Assembly (NCBI RefSeq): GCF_003265705.1
Contig: NW_020313057.1
Location: 954,950 to 1,018,949 of the forward strand
DNA from: Callorhinus ursinus
Taxonomy: Eukaryota; Chordata; Mammalia; Carnivora; Otariidae
Length of the DNA stretch: 64,000 nt
Direction: 5' to 3'
A model generated the notes under the pieces. The model was not told the DNA's origin. It was given only the letters and a program-made list of their open reading frames with translations, and ran no database searches. Made by a program: the position numbers and the translations under genes. The stretch's first letter is position 1. Every line of letters begins with the position of its first letter. Of this stretch, positions 37,081 to 49,560 are shown piece after piece.

Positions 37081-37800
37081 TGCGGCAGAAACCGAACGCA
37101 CGTTATCAGGGTTCACAAGAGTCTGGCAGGCGTCTTCGTCGTCACTGAGCCTGCGCAGGAGGGCCACTTAGTCACCAGTCGTGGACACGGACGCAGCCCC
37201 AGCCCCAGCCCCAGCCCACGGAGCAAGCAGAAAGCACGGGTGACTGACCAGAAGCGCCTGGTCGGCACGCATCTCTCCGGCTTTGAGGGGGAGAGTGGAA
37301 GCCGGACCTTGTTGTTTATGGCGCAGAGAGTAAGCAGAGACCATCTACCGAAGCATCAGATCGAGGGCCAGCAAAAGGAAACGCCTGCTCAGAAAAGCAC
37401 CGCCTACCCCCTAATACTCTCTCTGGGTCGGAGCCACCGTGTAAAACGGCTCCGTTGTGTCACTGACAAATGGCACACGCTGCAGAGACGGACAGGGTAT
37501 TGTGTTCCCGTGAGGGGCCTCTAATGCTCTGGTACTGTCTGGGGACACCACGGGAGAACTGCAAACGGAGGATCCTAACTCTCAAGAAATCCTTCAGAGT
37601 CTAAAGCGAGTCTAAATCCTCAGGGTCAGACGTCCCAGCCCGCATTCAGCACCCTGCGGGGCCCATGGCGTGCACCGGCTAAGCGCTCGGGATGGATGGC
37701 TGAGGAAATTCATACGACTGGAAGGAGCGCGCAGGCTTCAGAGCTGCCGTGGGTCTGCTGGGGGCTACGTCCGTTCCGATAGCACTAACAGAGGAGGAAT
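37081..37800. promoter_or_regulatory. Intronic CpG-island-like block
   Basis: By hand I count about 47 CpG in 720 bp, roughly tenfold denser than the surrounding intron. G+C is somewhat above half by eye, which would satisfy usual CpG-island limits. It includes a short (CCCCAG)n run at about 37197-37217. I recognise no repeat family, no TATA box and no coding domain. It could be an alternative PTER promoter, the promoter of a non-coding RNA, a young CpG-rich retroelement, or a retrocopy of a GC-rich gene. Confidence 0.5.
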
Positions 37801-39254
37801 TCACAACTGGCAATGTCTCTTGTATTATTCAAGCCTTGCTTGCCTTCTGGTTCTGGTAGATCCTGAGCATTCTGAGGAGTAATGGTCGCTCATTGCCCTT
37901 TTCTTAAATCGTGTGGGCCTGGGAGATCTCAGAACTACTCAGTGGCTCCGTTTCCGAAAAGAAGTAATACTGCTTTTTAATTGGAACACAATGAGGGTAA
38001 AGATTGCTCTCGAAGTGCTCAAAACGACTTTTACCAACAAGCTCTGGAGCAATATAAACTTATTACATAAACAAAATTAGCTGTCCTTCCTTTAGAAGTT
38101 ATTTTTAATTTCTTAGGTAAAGTCTATGGCACCTGCTACCCTATTCTTCCTTGAGTTCTTGTTCAGGCATCCTATGTAATTATAAACTCTTCCGGCTCAT
38201 TCTTCACAGTGACATCTGCCATTCTGAAGTGATATCAAAATTTACTTTTATTGCCTTTGATTACCAGTGTTTATTATTATTTGCTTTGTCATTAGACATA
38301 CAGAGGAAAAGTAAAAAAATCAGGGATGGGATGTTTAAACCCAAATGTCCTCCCCCTAAGAATACAAGTTTTATTTATTTTGCAAAATATATCTTGAGAC
38401 TGCTTGGAAAAATGTCCTCGTTTCCCTCTCTCATTCAAATGTTTTAAAAGGCAACAGAAAACAGTCCTGATAATGTTCAGTAGGGTTAATCTTTTATTTG
38501 ATATAAACAATAGTCAGGAGCTATTTAATATCTGGAGTGCCACCAAACATTAACGCTGAACTGCTATATTTCAAAAATGGAAGAATGCACACAGATGGGA
38601 CCACAGAATGCTCTTATGAACACGTCACTATTTCCCCAACAGGGAGAAATGCTACAACTTCACCAACAGCATAAAGGTTTCAAAAAGTTGATATGACCAA
38701 AGTGGGTCTTTGGGCCAACTTAGCATGTGAGCCTCAGCTTCCTCCCAGATAAAACAAAGGAGTTCAACAAGGTGATCGCCAAAGTTCTTTCCAGATACAA
38801 ATTCCATGATTCTAGGCAAGAAGGCAGTAAATGACCTCTAACCGACCTCTGCAGTGGCTCCCCATGAGTTCACCTTGTTTAGACATTAGATAAATGGGGA
38901 TATTAAGGTAGGAGAAAATCAGGCAGAACATTTCTATACAAGAAACGAGAAACCTATTGATACTGTTCTAATTCTTTTTCTGAACCATTCTCGAACAAAC
39001 TATATGACAGTATTTACTTTACTATAAACTTCGGATTATTACTAACAGATGAATGAAATAAAAATACCTCACAACCCATATTATGACTTTTTTTATTATT
39101 GCTCTCTATACTGCTTATGACTAAAATAGAGGCTAGTATAAAATAATCCCGGCTCTATTAGCCCTCAAATAAATGATGCTGAGTGTCTAAGCAACTGAAA
39201 ACTCTCAGCTATTTCCCAAAGAACAGCTAAAATGATCCATTATGTGCATATATG
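37801..39254. other. Gene-free intronic stretch
   Basis: A MIR-like sense fragment may lie at about 38720-38815 (gagcctcagcttcctcccag). I see nothing else. Confidence 0.4.
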
Positions 39255-39278
39255 TATATATATATATATATATATATA
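39255..39278 (+). repeat. (TA)12 microsatellite
   Basis: Perfect TA run, flanked by related tatgtgcatatatg and acacatacat sequence. Confidence 0.95.
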
Positions 39279-39682
39279 CTTATACACATACATATCCAGT
39301 GTTCACTGTCTAATTATCAGCGTGTAAGTACAGAGACTATTCTGAAAATTGTTTTGTGCCAACTTTACAGCCAAGAATCATTTTATGTCTTAGTGGACAG
39401 TGAGGTAAGTAAAAAAAAAAAAGTTTTTTTGTCAGTGTTTTGAGAAGGTGTGATATATAGCCCACTGGTGGTTCAGATCAATTTTAGGTGATATATGGGC
39501 ATTTAAGATGTCTTAAACACGTATTTATTTTAATGTGTTTTAGAATAAAAGTAATAAATGTTGCAAGCCTCTGATTTTATGGATATTATTGTTTAGGATG
39601 AAGCTTAAGTAAAAAAGTGGGTTTAAAGAAAAATATTAAGTAATTAGAAAAGGTAGTACCTGGGCATAGCAAACATGCTTTA

Positions 39683-39835
39683 TTTTATTTTTTTTAAGAT
39701 TTTATTTATTTATTTGAGAGAGAGAGAGCGTGAGTGGTGTGGAGGGGCAGTGGGAGAGGAAGAAGCAGACTCCCCACTGAGCAGGAGCCCAAAGAGGGGC
39801 TCGATCCCAGCACCAACTGAGCCACCCAGGAGCCC
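39683..39835 (-). mobile_element. Internally deleted Can-SINE with target duplication
   Basis: The antisense SINE has lost about 40 bp: the text goes from gggctcgatcccag directly to caccaactgagccaccc, skipping the segment between the two tRNA-like boxes. gcaaacatgcttta is duplicated at 39669-39682 and 39836-39849. Confidence 0.9.
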
Positions 39836-40194
39836 TGCAAACATGCTTTAAAAATGATAGGAGAATGAATCAAATTTGACCAATTTGGTAAATATTAATG
39901 AGTGATGAATTCTTTCATTCTGATAAATATTATGCTGAATTTGTGAAAATTAAAAGGCATTTAACATCTCTACAATATCTTGTAACACATTTATTTTCTC
40001 TGGCCTATTAAAGAGCTAACTCCTGGTCTGGGGGTAACATCCTCCTAACTCATCAGAAATATAATCATGACTTCTAATTAGGCAGAGAAAGCTGTCATCC
40101 AATTTTAACTCTCAGACCTTTTTGTTGGTTCTATAATTGTTGACGTCACTTTAAATGATGTTGATTTAAAGATATGAATATGATATATGGTGTC

Positions 40195-40360
40195 AGGGCA
40201 CCTGGGTGGCTCAGTTGGTTGGGCGTCTGCTTTTGGCTCAGGTCATGATCCCGGGATCCTGGGATCGAGCCCCATATCGGGCTCCCTGCTCAGCGGGGAG
40301 TCTGCTTCTCCCTCTCCCTCTGCCACACTCTCTCTCAATTAAATAAGTAAAATCTTTAAA
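40195..40360 (+). mobile_element. Can-SINE, near-canonical
   Basis: Head gggcacctgggtggctcagt, body gggctccctgctcagcgggg, tail attaaataagtaaaatcttt. The flanks share a target-like sequence (aatatgatatatggtgtca / aatatgataatgtggtgtca). Confidence 0.95.
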
Positions 40361-42938
40361 TAAATATGATAATGTGGTGTCAAGAATATAGATGGAGACA
40401 TTATGGTCGGACATGGTACAGCTACTGAGGAAGTTCTCCAATTTTAATACAATAAAACTCTGAGGTTGAATACATCATTCTTTGTATAGAAATGCATATA
40501 GATAAAGAAACTTTCCTTTCTGCTAATGCTATAAAAATCATTACATTATATAAGAATAATTAATGAAAACTTATTTTACCGAGGTATTCCTAACACAAAG
40601 ATAAAAGTAAATAAGTGAAAACAGGTTCACAAAAAACTACATCATCCCTACATAACGCATTGTGCAAATTCCATATAACAAAACCTTTTAAAACTCTGAT
40701 TTAGTCTATCAAAAAGCAAAGGAATTTAGAAATTAATCCTTTTGACATCACCGTAGCAAGAATAAGTAGTAGCAAAGGTCCAGGAAGTGTCCCTAATGCT
40801 GGAAACTGTATATGTTCTTTTATACATTTTAAAATCTAACAATGAAATGAAATTCAATAGACAAAAAATAAACTATATAGAATCTTCACAAAGATCATTT
40901 TAAACCTGGATCTCTTAGCTTGAAATATTTTGGTCTTTCTACTGAAATACACTGATAAACAAAAAGTGAAAAAAGAATGTGTGGGAGGAATGAATTATGT
41001 CAAAAAGGGAAAAAGGGGCACTGCAATGCAGGTTGCAGGAAACTCCACCCCCCCCCCACCCCCTGGAACACCCACCAGATCAAATATGGCTGTAAGGTCA
41101 AAGGCTCAGTAATGTCAGTGCTAAAAACAGCAGATTCTTTACTTCTAATACCCTAAGCTGTTCCAAAGTATTTATATAGGACAAAGAGGAACACCTTAAA
41201 GATGAACCTCTCTGAATGAAAACATGGCGGGGGGGGGGGGGCAAGTTCAAAGCAACCCAGAAGCCAAAGGGAATCAATGTCAGGTCTTTGACTTATGCAG
41301 AAATGTGAGTGAGACTCAAGAGAGAGAGGCTCAGGTCAGTCCCTAATCCTACCTGTGGAAGCTTCAGGAACTTGGATGGGCAATGGCAGTGGCAGGATGG
41401 AGACAGGGCTTTGGAGTAACAGTCCGTGAAGTACACTCAGCAGAGATGTTTTCTTGCCTAGTGGCAACCTGGAAAGACCCTTCCTGCGGTAGCAGAGGAC
41501 ATTTTTATAGAAAGTACTAGGCAGAGGGCATTCACCAGGCATGGTGCATTGGAAGCCAGCACCCTCTTCTTGAATTTGCGTGTGAAATGGACTTGTGCAA
41601 CTGTAAATGGAAAGTGTCTGAAGTTAAAGACTCAACTTGGAGAAAATGCAGCCTGAGCAGCTCTGTGACTGGTAGAAAGGCAGACTCATGAAGTGATAGA
41701 TATGCCATACACCAGGGAGTGATAAATGAAAACGTGTCAAATTATCTAGGTCAAAATTAGCAAAGACTCTCTTGTAGCCTTTCTGGATAAGGGTATCAAC
41801 AATACTTTTCTATGGAGTGATTGGTAGTAAAAACCACACTCTACTTACACATGTATTGTCTTACATATGCATGCATAGCTCATTATTCAAATGTAATTTC
41901 TCCCTGAAAACATGATGGGTACCAAAGTTTGCATTGCAGGAGGTTATGTATTACATTCGGTTTTTTTTTTTTTTTAGTTATTTCATTTTAACTTTTAATG
42001 TCGGCATTTTCAAAAGCTTGCATATGTGGAGAGAATAGTATAATGAACCTCTAGGTATCTATCACCCAGGTTCAACAATAGATTCCAATAAAAGAAGTTT
42101 TTAAGGGGAAAATTAATGTTTCACAGCTCATTTAAAACCACCAACCAGTTATTCCAAATATTACTAATATATTCTTATGACCCATATAACAATCTTCTAA
42201 GGATTTCTGGCAATTAATTAACTGCAAAAGACATTTTTTCAAATTAAAAAAAAACACAATTATTCTATTCTGAAGGCATACTGTAAAGCTTTCCAGAAAC
42301 AACTCTAGGACCCACGGTAGATGTAGACAGGTGATAGTCAAACTGAGGTATTGGATGCTTTCACATTCCCAATATTTTTTCTAATATAAGAGCTTTACTA
42401 GCTTCTTATGCTCATCATCTCTCTTAGACATTTTCAGTTGATGACATGAAGGCAACAATGTGCAACACATTTAACAATGTGAGCACAAGATGTTGCCCTC
42501 TAGGGGGGAGAGCTGAGCTATAGGACCACAGTGTCCTCTACGTGCTCATGCCCTTTTTGATGGCACAATATGTGGACTGATATTAGCAAGTTGTTGGTTC
42601 AAAGAGGAAATTCTGAGGAAAAATATTGGTGAGTTATAACAAATATCTGGATGGTGGTAGTTCGGATGGCAAGGTATACTTAATTATGTATATTTTATGT
42701 TAACCGCTTAATAAAGTACATAGGATTCATGTAATCATGTTGCTACAATTTTTATCTAATTACTTCATTATTTTAAGTCACAAGCAGAAAGCTCTCCTCC
42801 AAGTAATGTTGAGAAGTTCCTAGGCTGAGTAGACCCTCCAAAGACTTGTAGTCATCACTTGGTTGCTCAAATTTGATAATCAATGAAAATAATTCCAAAA
42901 CTGGTAGTTTCCAGAGACCATTATTATTACAGTTCAGT
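40361..42938. other. Gene-free intronic stretch
   Basis: G- and C-runs lie at 41049-41062 and 41228-41241. A probable old L1 3' fragment is at 41964-42090. No exon is recognised. Confidence 0.4.
41964..42090 (-). mobile_element. Possible old L1 3' fragment
   Basis: After a T16 run come gaatagtataatgaacctct and gtatctatcacccaggttca, a phrase recurrent in ancient L1-related repeats. The assignment is tentative. Confidence 0.4.
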
Positions 42939-43284
42939 AGTATGGACTGAATTGTGTTCCCCCCCCTTATATGTTGGGGTCTTAACCTCCAGCACCTCAG
43001 CATGTAACTGGGTATGGACATAGGGCCTTTAAAGAGGCAATTACATTAACTACATTATGTAGTTATGAGCAGAGATTAGGAAACATAGACAAAGGGAAGT
43101 CCATGGGAGGACACACGGAGGAGCCAGCTACCAGCAAGCCAAGAGAGGCCTCATAAGAGACCAAATTTACCAACACTTTGATCTTGGTCTTTCAGCTTCC
43201 AGAATTGTGAGAAAATAAATATCTGTTGTCTAAGTCACCCAGCTGGTGATATTTTGTTATGGCAACCCTAGCAAACTAATACCA
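42939..43284 (+). repeat. Ancient LTR (MaLR/MLT1-type)
   Basis: It starts tatggactgaattgtgttcc and continues through gacacacggaggagccagct, ttgatcttggtctttcagct, ccagaattgtgagaaaataa (polyadenylation signal), aagtcacccagctggtgata and a gcaaactaatacca end. This is the standard order of the MaLR LTR group. Confidence 0.7.
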
Positions 43285-43728
43285 TCAGTAATGGAGGTCG
43301 CCTAATCCAAGCTACAGAGGTGGCCTTTAATTACACCTGGGGGGATCTGGGTCTACAGAGCAGAAACTTTGTTGAAAGGGCTGGCCAGGCATATATGATT
43401 CAATCTGATGCTTTGTGACACATTTTGATGACAATCAGGTGTATGAACAAGAGATATTTATTTCAGTTTATTTGTCAGGGTATAATAGGTAGCTTGCTAA
43501 AAAAGTTAAGCAGATACCACACAAAGATGTTGTAGCAGGTGTATCATGTGAAATACCCCTGAACTGGGGGCTGGGCTTTATATTTCCTCCAAACCTTAGA
43601 GAGCAAGACTAATAACATCGAACTTTTCAGATATATAACGAATATAATAGACAAGACATGTAGAAATGTGACATTATGAACATGATAACTTGAGTTTATG
43701 AAAATAATTTAAATATTTCAAAAATCAG
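43285..43728. other. Gene-free intronic stretch
   Basis: Nothing recognised. Confidence 0.4.
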
Positions 43729-43925
43729 GGGGCACCTGCATGGCTCAGTCAGTTAAGCATCTGATTCTTGATTTTAGCTCAGGTCATGATCTCAGGGTCG
43801 TGAGTTCAAGTCCCGCATCCGGCTCCACACCAGGAGTGGAGCCTGCTTAAGATTCTCTCTCTCTTCATCTCCCTCTGCCCCTCGCCCAGGCTCTCTCTCT
43901 CTCTCTCTCTCAAAAAAAAAAAAAA
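43729..43925 (+). mobile_element. Can-SINE
   Basis: Head gggggcacctgcatggctca, (CT)n tract at about 43891-43911, A13 tail. Confidence 0.92.
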
Positions 43926-44869
43926 TCAGTACATATATAATTTTGAAAATAGTAAGCCATATTAAGAAATCATTGTTGCTACACAGTAATACTAAGGGGT
44001 TTTTGGTTGCAGTGGACTTGGAATTACACAAAGGAGCATTATATTCACAACAATATTTACCAATATTCTCCTCAAAGTGCTTTTCAAACACTAAATAATT
44101 ACCCAATTAAGCCACTGAAAGATAAGCTGTTATTACTCTGGATTTAGTGAAAAGGACTAATAATTACTATTTTAACAGTTTCTGTGAAGAAAGTCTCAAT
44201 GTTTACCGAACACAACTATGAGAACACCCCATCCATTTAGTGAGTAGGGAACAGAAAAAAGATAAAAGGTTGATTAGTTAAGTGAATTCAGGGAAAGAGA
44301 GAGTTGATTAAGAACTAAGAACCATGACCGTGAAAACAGAGAACTTAATATGCAAAGCGATGACCAAAATTGGCAGAAGGCTATTTATGAATCCTGCCAA
44401 TATTCAATGTTGCAGACTGACAATGGAGAATCTGTGGTCATGCCCTCAACAACATAATTCATCACACTAGTGCTTGGGGCAGTCATGTCCAAGCAATTTA
44501 TCATCATCATATCACTCGTCTGAGTAAGAGGGGGGGAGAACTTTGATTGTTAACCTCTAGGGAGAATGGATTTATAGCCAACATCCCTAAGAATGCAGCA
44601 TGGCTCTGCCCAAAGCAAAATGTTCCGTGCTTCGCTTCTGTTTAATTCAGAGTAGAAGTGTGAACACATTGCCTCCGGGACATTGAGAGCAAAACCTAGG
44701 TCTAATGCTCTTAGCTCAAAAATAAGATAGCCAGGAAACCATATTTAAAATCATCGAAGCTGCTTTAAAAAAATGCTTATGGATGACACATTTCAAATGC
44801 CCTTTGGTGACAAGATCATTTCTGAAATGCATCCATGGATAATCACATTTGGGAAGAATCATCATCATC
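43926..44869. other. Gene-free intronic stretch
   Basis: No exon or repeat recognised. Confidence 0.4.
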
Positions 44870-45072
44870 TTTTTTTTTTAAGATTTTATTTATTTATTGG
44901 AGAGAGAGAGCACGAGAGAGAGAGAGCATGAGCAGGCGGAGGGGCAGAGGGAGAGGGAGAAGCAGACTCCCCGCTCAGCAGGGAGCCCGATGTGGGGCTC
45001 GATCCCAGGACCCCAGGATCATGACCTGAACCGAAGGCGGATGCTTGCCTGACTGGGCCACTCAGGCACCCC
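44870..45072 (-). mobile_element. Can-SINE
   Basis: Antisense: tttttttttaagattttatt at the left, purine tract, and gggccactcaggcacccc at the right. Confidence 0.94.
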
Positions 45073-45344
45073 AGCACTGAGCCTTTTTGTATTTTACATT
45101 TTAACAATGGCTGCCCTTACAGGGTGTAATTAAACACCTAAATGCCATTTTGCCCCCTTTGATTAAAATCATGAAGCTGAGTTGAGCATTGTGGAAACAA
45201 GTATGCCTGCTGTCTCTCTCCCCAACAGCAAGGGGAGCATTACTCACTACAGCAAGCCTTCCCTCTTAGGCTTCCATGGTGTCTGGTAAACTGGAGATCA
45301 GTAATCTCTGGACACAGGTGGCTCAGCTCTTACCTGAGTCCGAT

Positions 45345-45800
45345 AGTCAGGATAGGCTAGTTTCTGCTGTGGTAACAAACAAATCAACCAAATCTTGGGG
45401 CATAAACATAACAAAAGCTTATTTCTAGCTCTCACTACCTGCCTAACACAGGTCAACAGGGGGCACTGCTCCACGTCCTCCTGTCATGTCCAAGCTGACA
45501 GAACAGACGCTATCTAGAAAATTGGTGGTCACTGTCGCAGAGGGAAAGAAAGTGTGACAGATCTCTCACTGGCTCTTAAAGCATCTACTCAGAAGTGACA
45601 TGTCACTCCACTTACATTTCGTTGGCCAAAGCAAGTCACATGGCCATACCTCGCTGGAAAGGGACAGAGAGATGGATATGACTCGCAACTCCCATGCAGA
45701 GCAGGCAGAAGCATGTGGACTCAGGCAGATACTGCTTCATGAATGGGCACTCAGAACCACAGAGCCAGTTTAGGCCAGGTGGCCAGGTGGGAGCAGGTAT
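45345..45800 (+). repeat. Ancient mammal-wide repeat, family not named
   Basis: The order tttctgctgtggtaacaaac, caaatcttggggcataaaca, gggggcactgctccacgtcc, cacttacatttcgttggcca and aagcaagtcacatggccata matches a very common old mammalian repeat. I am not sure of its class (LTR or DNA transposon). Confidence 0.45.
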
Positions 45801-47860
45801 TTTATTTTTCTCCTTCTTCCTTTTTTTTTTTTTTTTAAAGTGAGGGAGGATGTCTACGAATGAGAGCCTTTTATGGAAAAAATGAAAGTCTTTTTAGAAA
45901 AACTTGGACTACTGAAAATATACCCTAGAGAACATTTGGTGTGTAAAAAATATATTCAACCATCTTAGGTCCTTCTATTAACAGTGAAGTTCATAGGGCT
46001 ACTGAGCAGGACACAAGGAATTGATTTTCCCATTGTTACTGGATGGCTCACTGGGCTATTTAAGACATTTGAGGAGAAAGACTCCTCATATGGTAAACGC
46101 TTTAAGCATATGGAAGGAAGAATGGGCATTTTCCAAGGTTGGTAGTTCTTCCTATGTTATACAGTTCATTATTTTGTCTTCAAGCTTAATTCCGAGAGTG
46201 ACCTCTAAAATTCTTACATAGGGCTCTCTACCAACTATAATACTAGACCGAGAGGACACTGAGGATGTAGATGTAGATTTCTCAAGACTAAATGTTCTAA
46301 CCTATATATGTGTTCTCCTTTCCTCTGTTTTTATCTGGGTCAAAATTTAACTACTCACACTTCAAACTATATTAAATTGCATTTTTTTTTGCAGAAACTC
46401 TTTTCACTTCAGCCATATTCAAGTTATTTTCTGCCCTACATGAAGAAGGGGAAACTTGTCCAGTGAAATCTGACCTTCAGTTCAGTCACACCCAGAACAC
46501 ACCCTGTGCCGGTTCCCCTCCCACCTCACTGGCCATCCTCCATTGCTGGTTCTTCCTCCACTGACCCCTAAGCATTGGGCTCTTGGGTCCTGGGTCCAGG
46601 TTCCTCTGCCCTTCTCTACCTATATTCTCTCCCCGGGTCCTGTTATACACTTCCAACAGTTTCATATATGTCATTAACGACTCCCCAGTAATTATCTGTA
46701 GCCCAGATCTCTCCGTGAGCTGCAGTAGAATATACTCACCAGCCTATATGACATTTCCCCTTGAACATCCCATAGACCTTGGGGTAAGGCAGATGCTACA
46801 ATGGCACCCAAAAACTCCATCCTTCCTGGTATTCACACCCCTGTGTTGTTCCCCTCCCCCCCCCCCCCCCCCCCCCCCCACACACACTGCACCAGGGTTG
46901 GTCTTTGTAATCAACAGCAAACAACAGAAGTGACAGTATGCTACTTCTGAGATCAGTTTTTTTTTTTTAAAAAAAGACTGGCTTCTACCTTGGGTTCTCT
47001 TTCCCTCTTGGAACATTTGCCCTGGGGGAAGCCACATCATGAGTAGCCCTATGGAGAGGTCCATATGGTAAGGAACTGAAGTCTCTGGCCAACAGCCAGC
47101 TGAAATCTGTCAACAGCCATGTGAAGAAGCGGGCTCCAGTCAAGCCTTGAGATGAGCATAGCCCTGGCTGATGGGTTGACTGTAACATTATGAGAGACTC
47201 TGAGCCAGAACAAACCCAACCATGCCATGCCCAAATTCCAGACCCACAGAAACTGAAATAACAAATGGCTGTTGTTTTAATCTGCTAAATGTTAGGGTAA
47301 TTCTTTAAATGTGGTAATAGGTAACTATTCCACACATCACAGATTTAAAATGCACCAAATGGAAATTTCCATCTCCCCTACCCCAATTCCCAATTTGTTC
47401 TTTCCCTGGCCTTCCTCTTCTTAATTAACATCTACATCTGCCCAGTTTCTGAGCCAGCATCCTGAGAAACATCCTTGGCTTCTCCTTATCTTTCACTACA
47501 ACCTGCCATTCATCAGCAAGTTCTACAGAATCAAAATCCAAAGCATTTATCAAATCCATCCCTACAACAAAATGGATTAAGAGCCCACTTTGCATAAGGC
47601 ACAGCATCAGGTGCTGGAGAAACAGCGATAAATAAAATATGCCAACCCCACCCTCATGTAGTTGACATTCTTACAGGAAGGAGTAAAGAATTCATAAACA
47701 AAATATATAGTACATCATATGGGAATAAGTCGTATGCAGGAGAACGAAAGGAATGGAAGGATGGGAATGCCAGGGGGTTCGAGGGGTGTTAGAATGTTAT
47801 TTTAAATATGGTTGTCAGGAAGGCCCAACTGGTAAAGTGGCAGTTGAAGATTCCACATTC
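45801..47860. other. Gene-free intronic stretch
   Basis: It holds a T16 run (about 45822-45837), a C24 run (46856-46879) and an ancient-repeat-like segment near 47600-47790 (caggtgctggagaaacagcg, accctcatgtagttgacatt). No exon is recognised. Confidence 0.4.
46856..46890 (+). repeat. C24 homopolymer followed by a short CA run
   Basis: An uninterrupted run of 24 C leads into acacacac. Runs like this are prone to length error in sequencing and assembly. Confidence 0.95.
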
Positions 47861-47869
47861 TCTGGCTCT

Positions 47870-48460
47870 CCCGCCGCTACCTGAGCCTGAGTTACCACCA
47901 TCTTTCGTCTGGGCTACATCATAGCCACCTCCATGGCGCTCCCCTGCCCACAACCCTTCAGGGGCTTCCCATTGCTGTTAGATGACAATCTGGAGAGCTT
48001 ACCAGGCTGCACAAAGCCCTGCATGACCTGGTGCCACCCTGTCTTCCAACTTCACCTTAAACCAGTCGCCCAAGCTCCAGTCACAAAGACGTTCTGGCAA
48101 CTTCTAGAACATGCTAAGTTCCTTCATGGCTCCATTGCCCAGGCAGGTCCCACTGAAAGTAATGAACATCACCAGGGCCTTCTCATCCTTCTAAATCAGA
48201 AGGTCTTGGTGAGGACTCCTTTTCGCCACCACAGGCAAAGGGCCGCGCCCCCGCCTACTCCATTTTCCTTTATCACAGCCCTCTGTTTACAAGTTGTAGC
48301 TGTTGGTTAATTAATTAGTTTGTTGGTTGTTTCTTTGTTTCTGCCTCCAACCAGAATATAGACTCCTAGAGGCTAGAATCCTCATCTGTCCTGTTCTGTA
48401 TTGTAGCAGGCCCAGTGCGTGTCCAGCTATACAATACACATTTATTGAATGGATAAGCCA
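47870..48460 (+). repeat. L2 fragment, sense, about 0.6 kb
   Basis: L2 order is seen: ccttcaggggcttcccattg, ctgcacaaagccctgcatga, cctggtgccaccctgtcttc, gaacatgctaagttccttca, then gactcctagaggctagaatc and tacacatttattgaatgga at the 3' end. Confidence 0.75.
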
Positions 48461-48539
48461 ATCTTTCCTGACCACCCTGTAATTTTGACACCAAGTGTAA
48501 CCAAAAATATCATTAAATGGTAGAAGCAGAATCTTGTTT

Positions 48540-48925
48540 TCACAAATCTATAGGTTTTTCGATGTCGTAGAGACCTAGAGATCAATTACTCTTATGTGCC
48601 AGAAAGGATAAGGAACTTGTACAAAGTCGGAGACCTGGAATCAGAAACAGAATTAGGTTCCACTCATGGGTCCTCAGAGTTCTTTAAGCCAGCCACCTTG
48701 CTTCCTGCCCCCCTCTACCAGAGTACCTTTAGTTCCTGTAGGACAGGGGCAGACTTGTGAAAAACACAAATACAGGGTGGCTAAGTGGTCAGAGCACAGG
48801 TTTTGGAGTTAGACATGAATTTTTTTCTAAATTTTCCAACAGTGTGGCTTACCCTTCTGTGCCTTACCTTCCCCCTCTGTAACACTAGAACTGTCATAGA
48901 GCAGTGTTAGGGTGCACAGAGCTCA
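48540..48925. repeat. Two MIR-like fragments in opposite orientation
   Basis: 48560-48690 reads as a degraded antisense MIR (aggataaggaacttgtacaaag, cut here to the central words aaggaacttgtacaaag). 48775-48925 reads as a degraded sense MIR (ggttttggagttagacatga, cttctgtgccttacctt). Confidence 0.5.
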
Positions 48926-48967
48926 AAGAAGACCCCTGGTGATTTGCTTTTACTAACTGGCATAAAT

Positions 48968-48988
48968 ACACACACACACACACACACA
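48968..48988 (+). repeat. (AC)n microsatellite, about 10 units
   Basis: Perfect AC run. Confidence 0.95.
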
Positions 48989-49560
48989 TAGGTTTGGGTA
49001 TTCCTATTATGACTGAGATCAAGGAATGGAAATAAAATGCATTTTGCTTTTTTATGCCCCAAATCTATATTACAGATATTTTAGGAACTTTTATAACAAT
49101 AAGACAACATCTAGGCTCCACAAATGAAAAACATAATTTCATAAAGTAGCAAGCTGTGAATTTTGTGTTCGATTTATCCTCTTCAAAATTAAGTTGCTGC
49201 CTTGCTATCAAGTGCAAGTTGTCTAATCTCTTTTTCTTTGCAGCGCTCACGGAGATTTCTTTTTAAAGGGAGTTAGTTATTTCCGGAATTACATCAGGCC
49301 TTTAGGATAACTGCTGTACACCCCTGCTGCAGAAGCTCTCCTCTCTATAAGTGTGTCCCCCTCGGAGGTGTCATTGCACCCGAGGCGTCTTCACAAATAT
49401 CACAAAACTGAGGCTGTAAATACTGCGCTCTTACCCACAAGGCAGGCGCACCTAAGTGTGTTTGGAGTATCGTTATGATAGAAGAACCATGAGACGGTAA
49501 AATAAAGGGCAAGGCCGAGGCCCAAAGCGGAGAGGTATGACTTCAAAGCTTATCAAAGGA

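Noticed and set aside
37240..37524. 94-codon open frame in the intronic CpG-rich block
   Set aside because: No recognisable domain; too weak to call a gene, though the block itself is reported as a finding.
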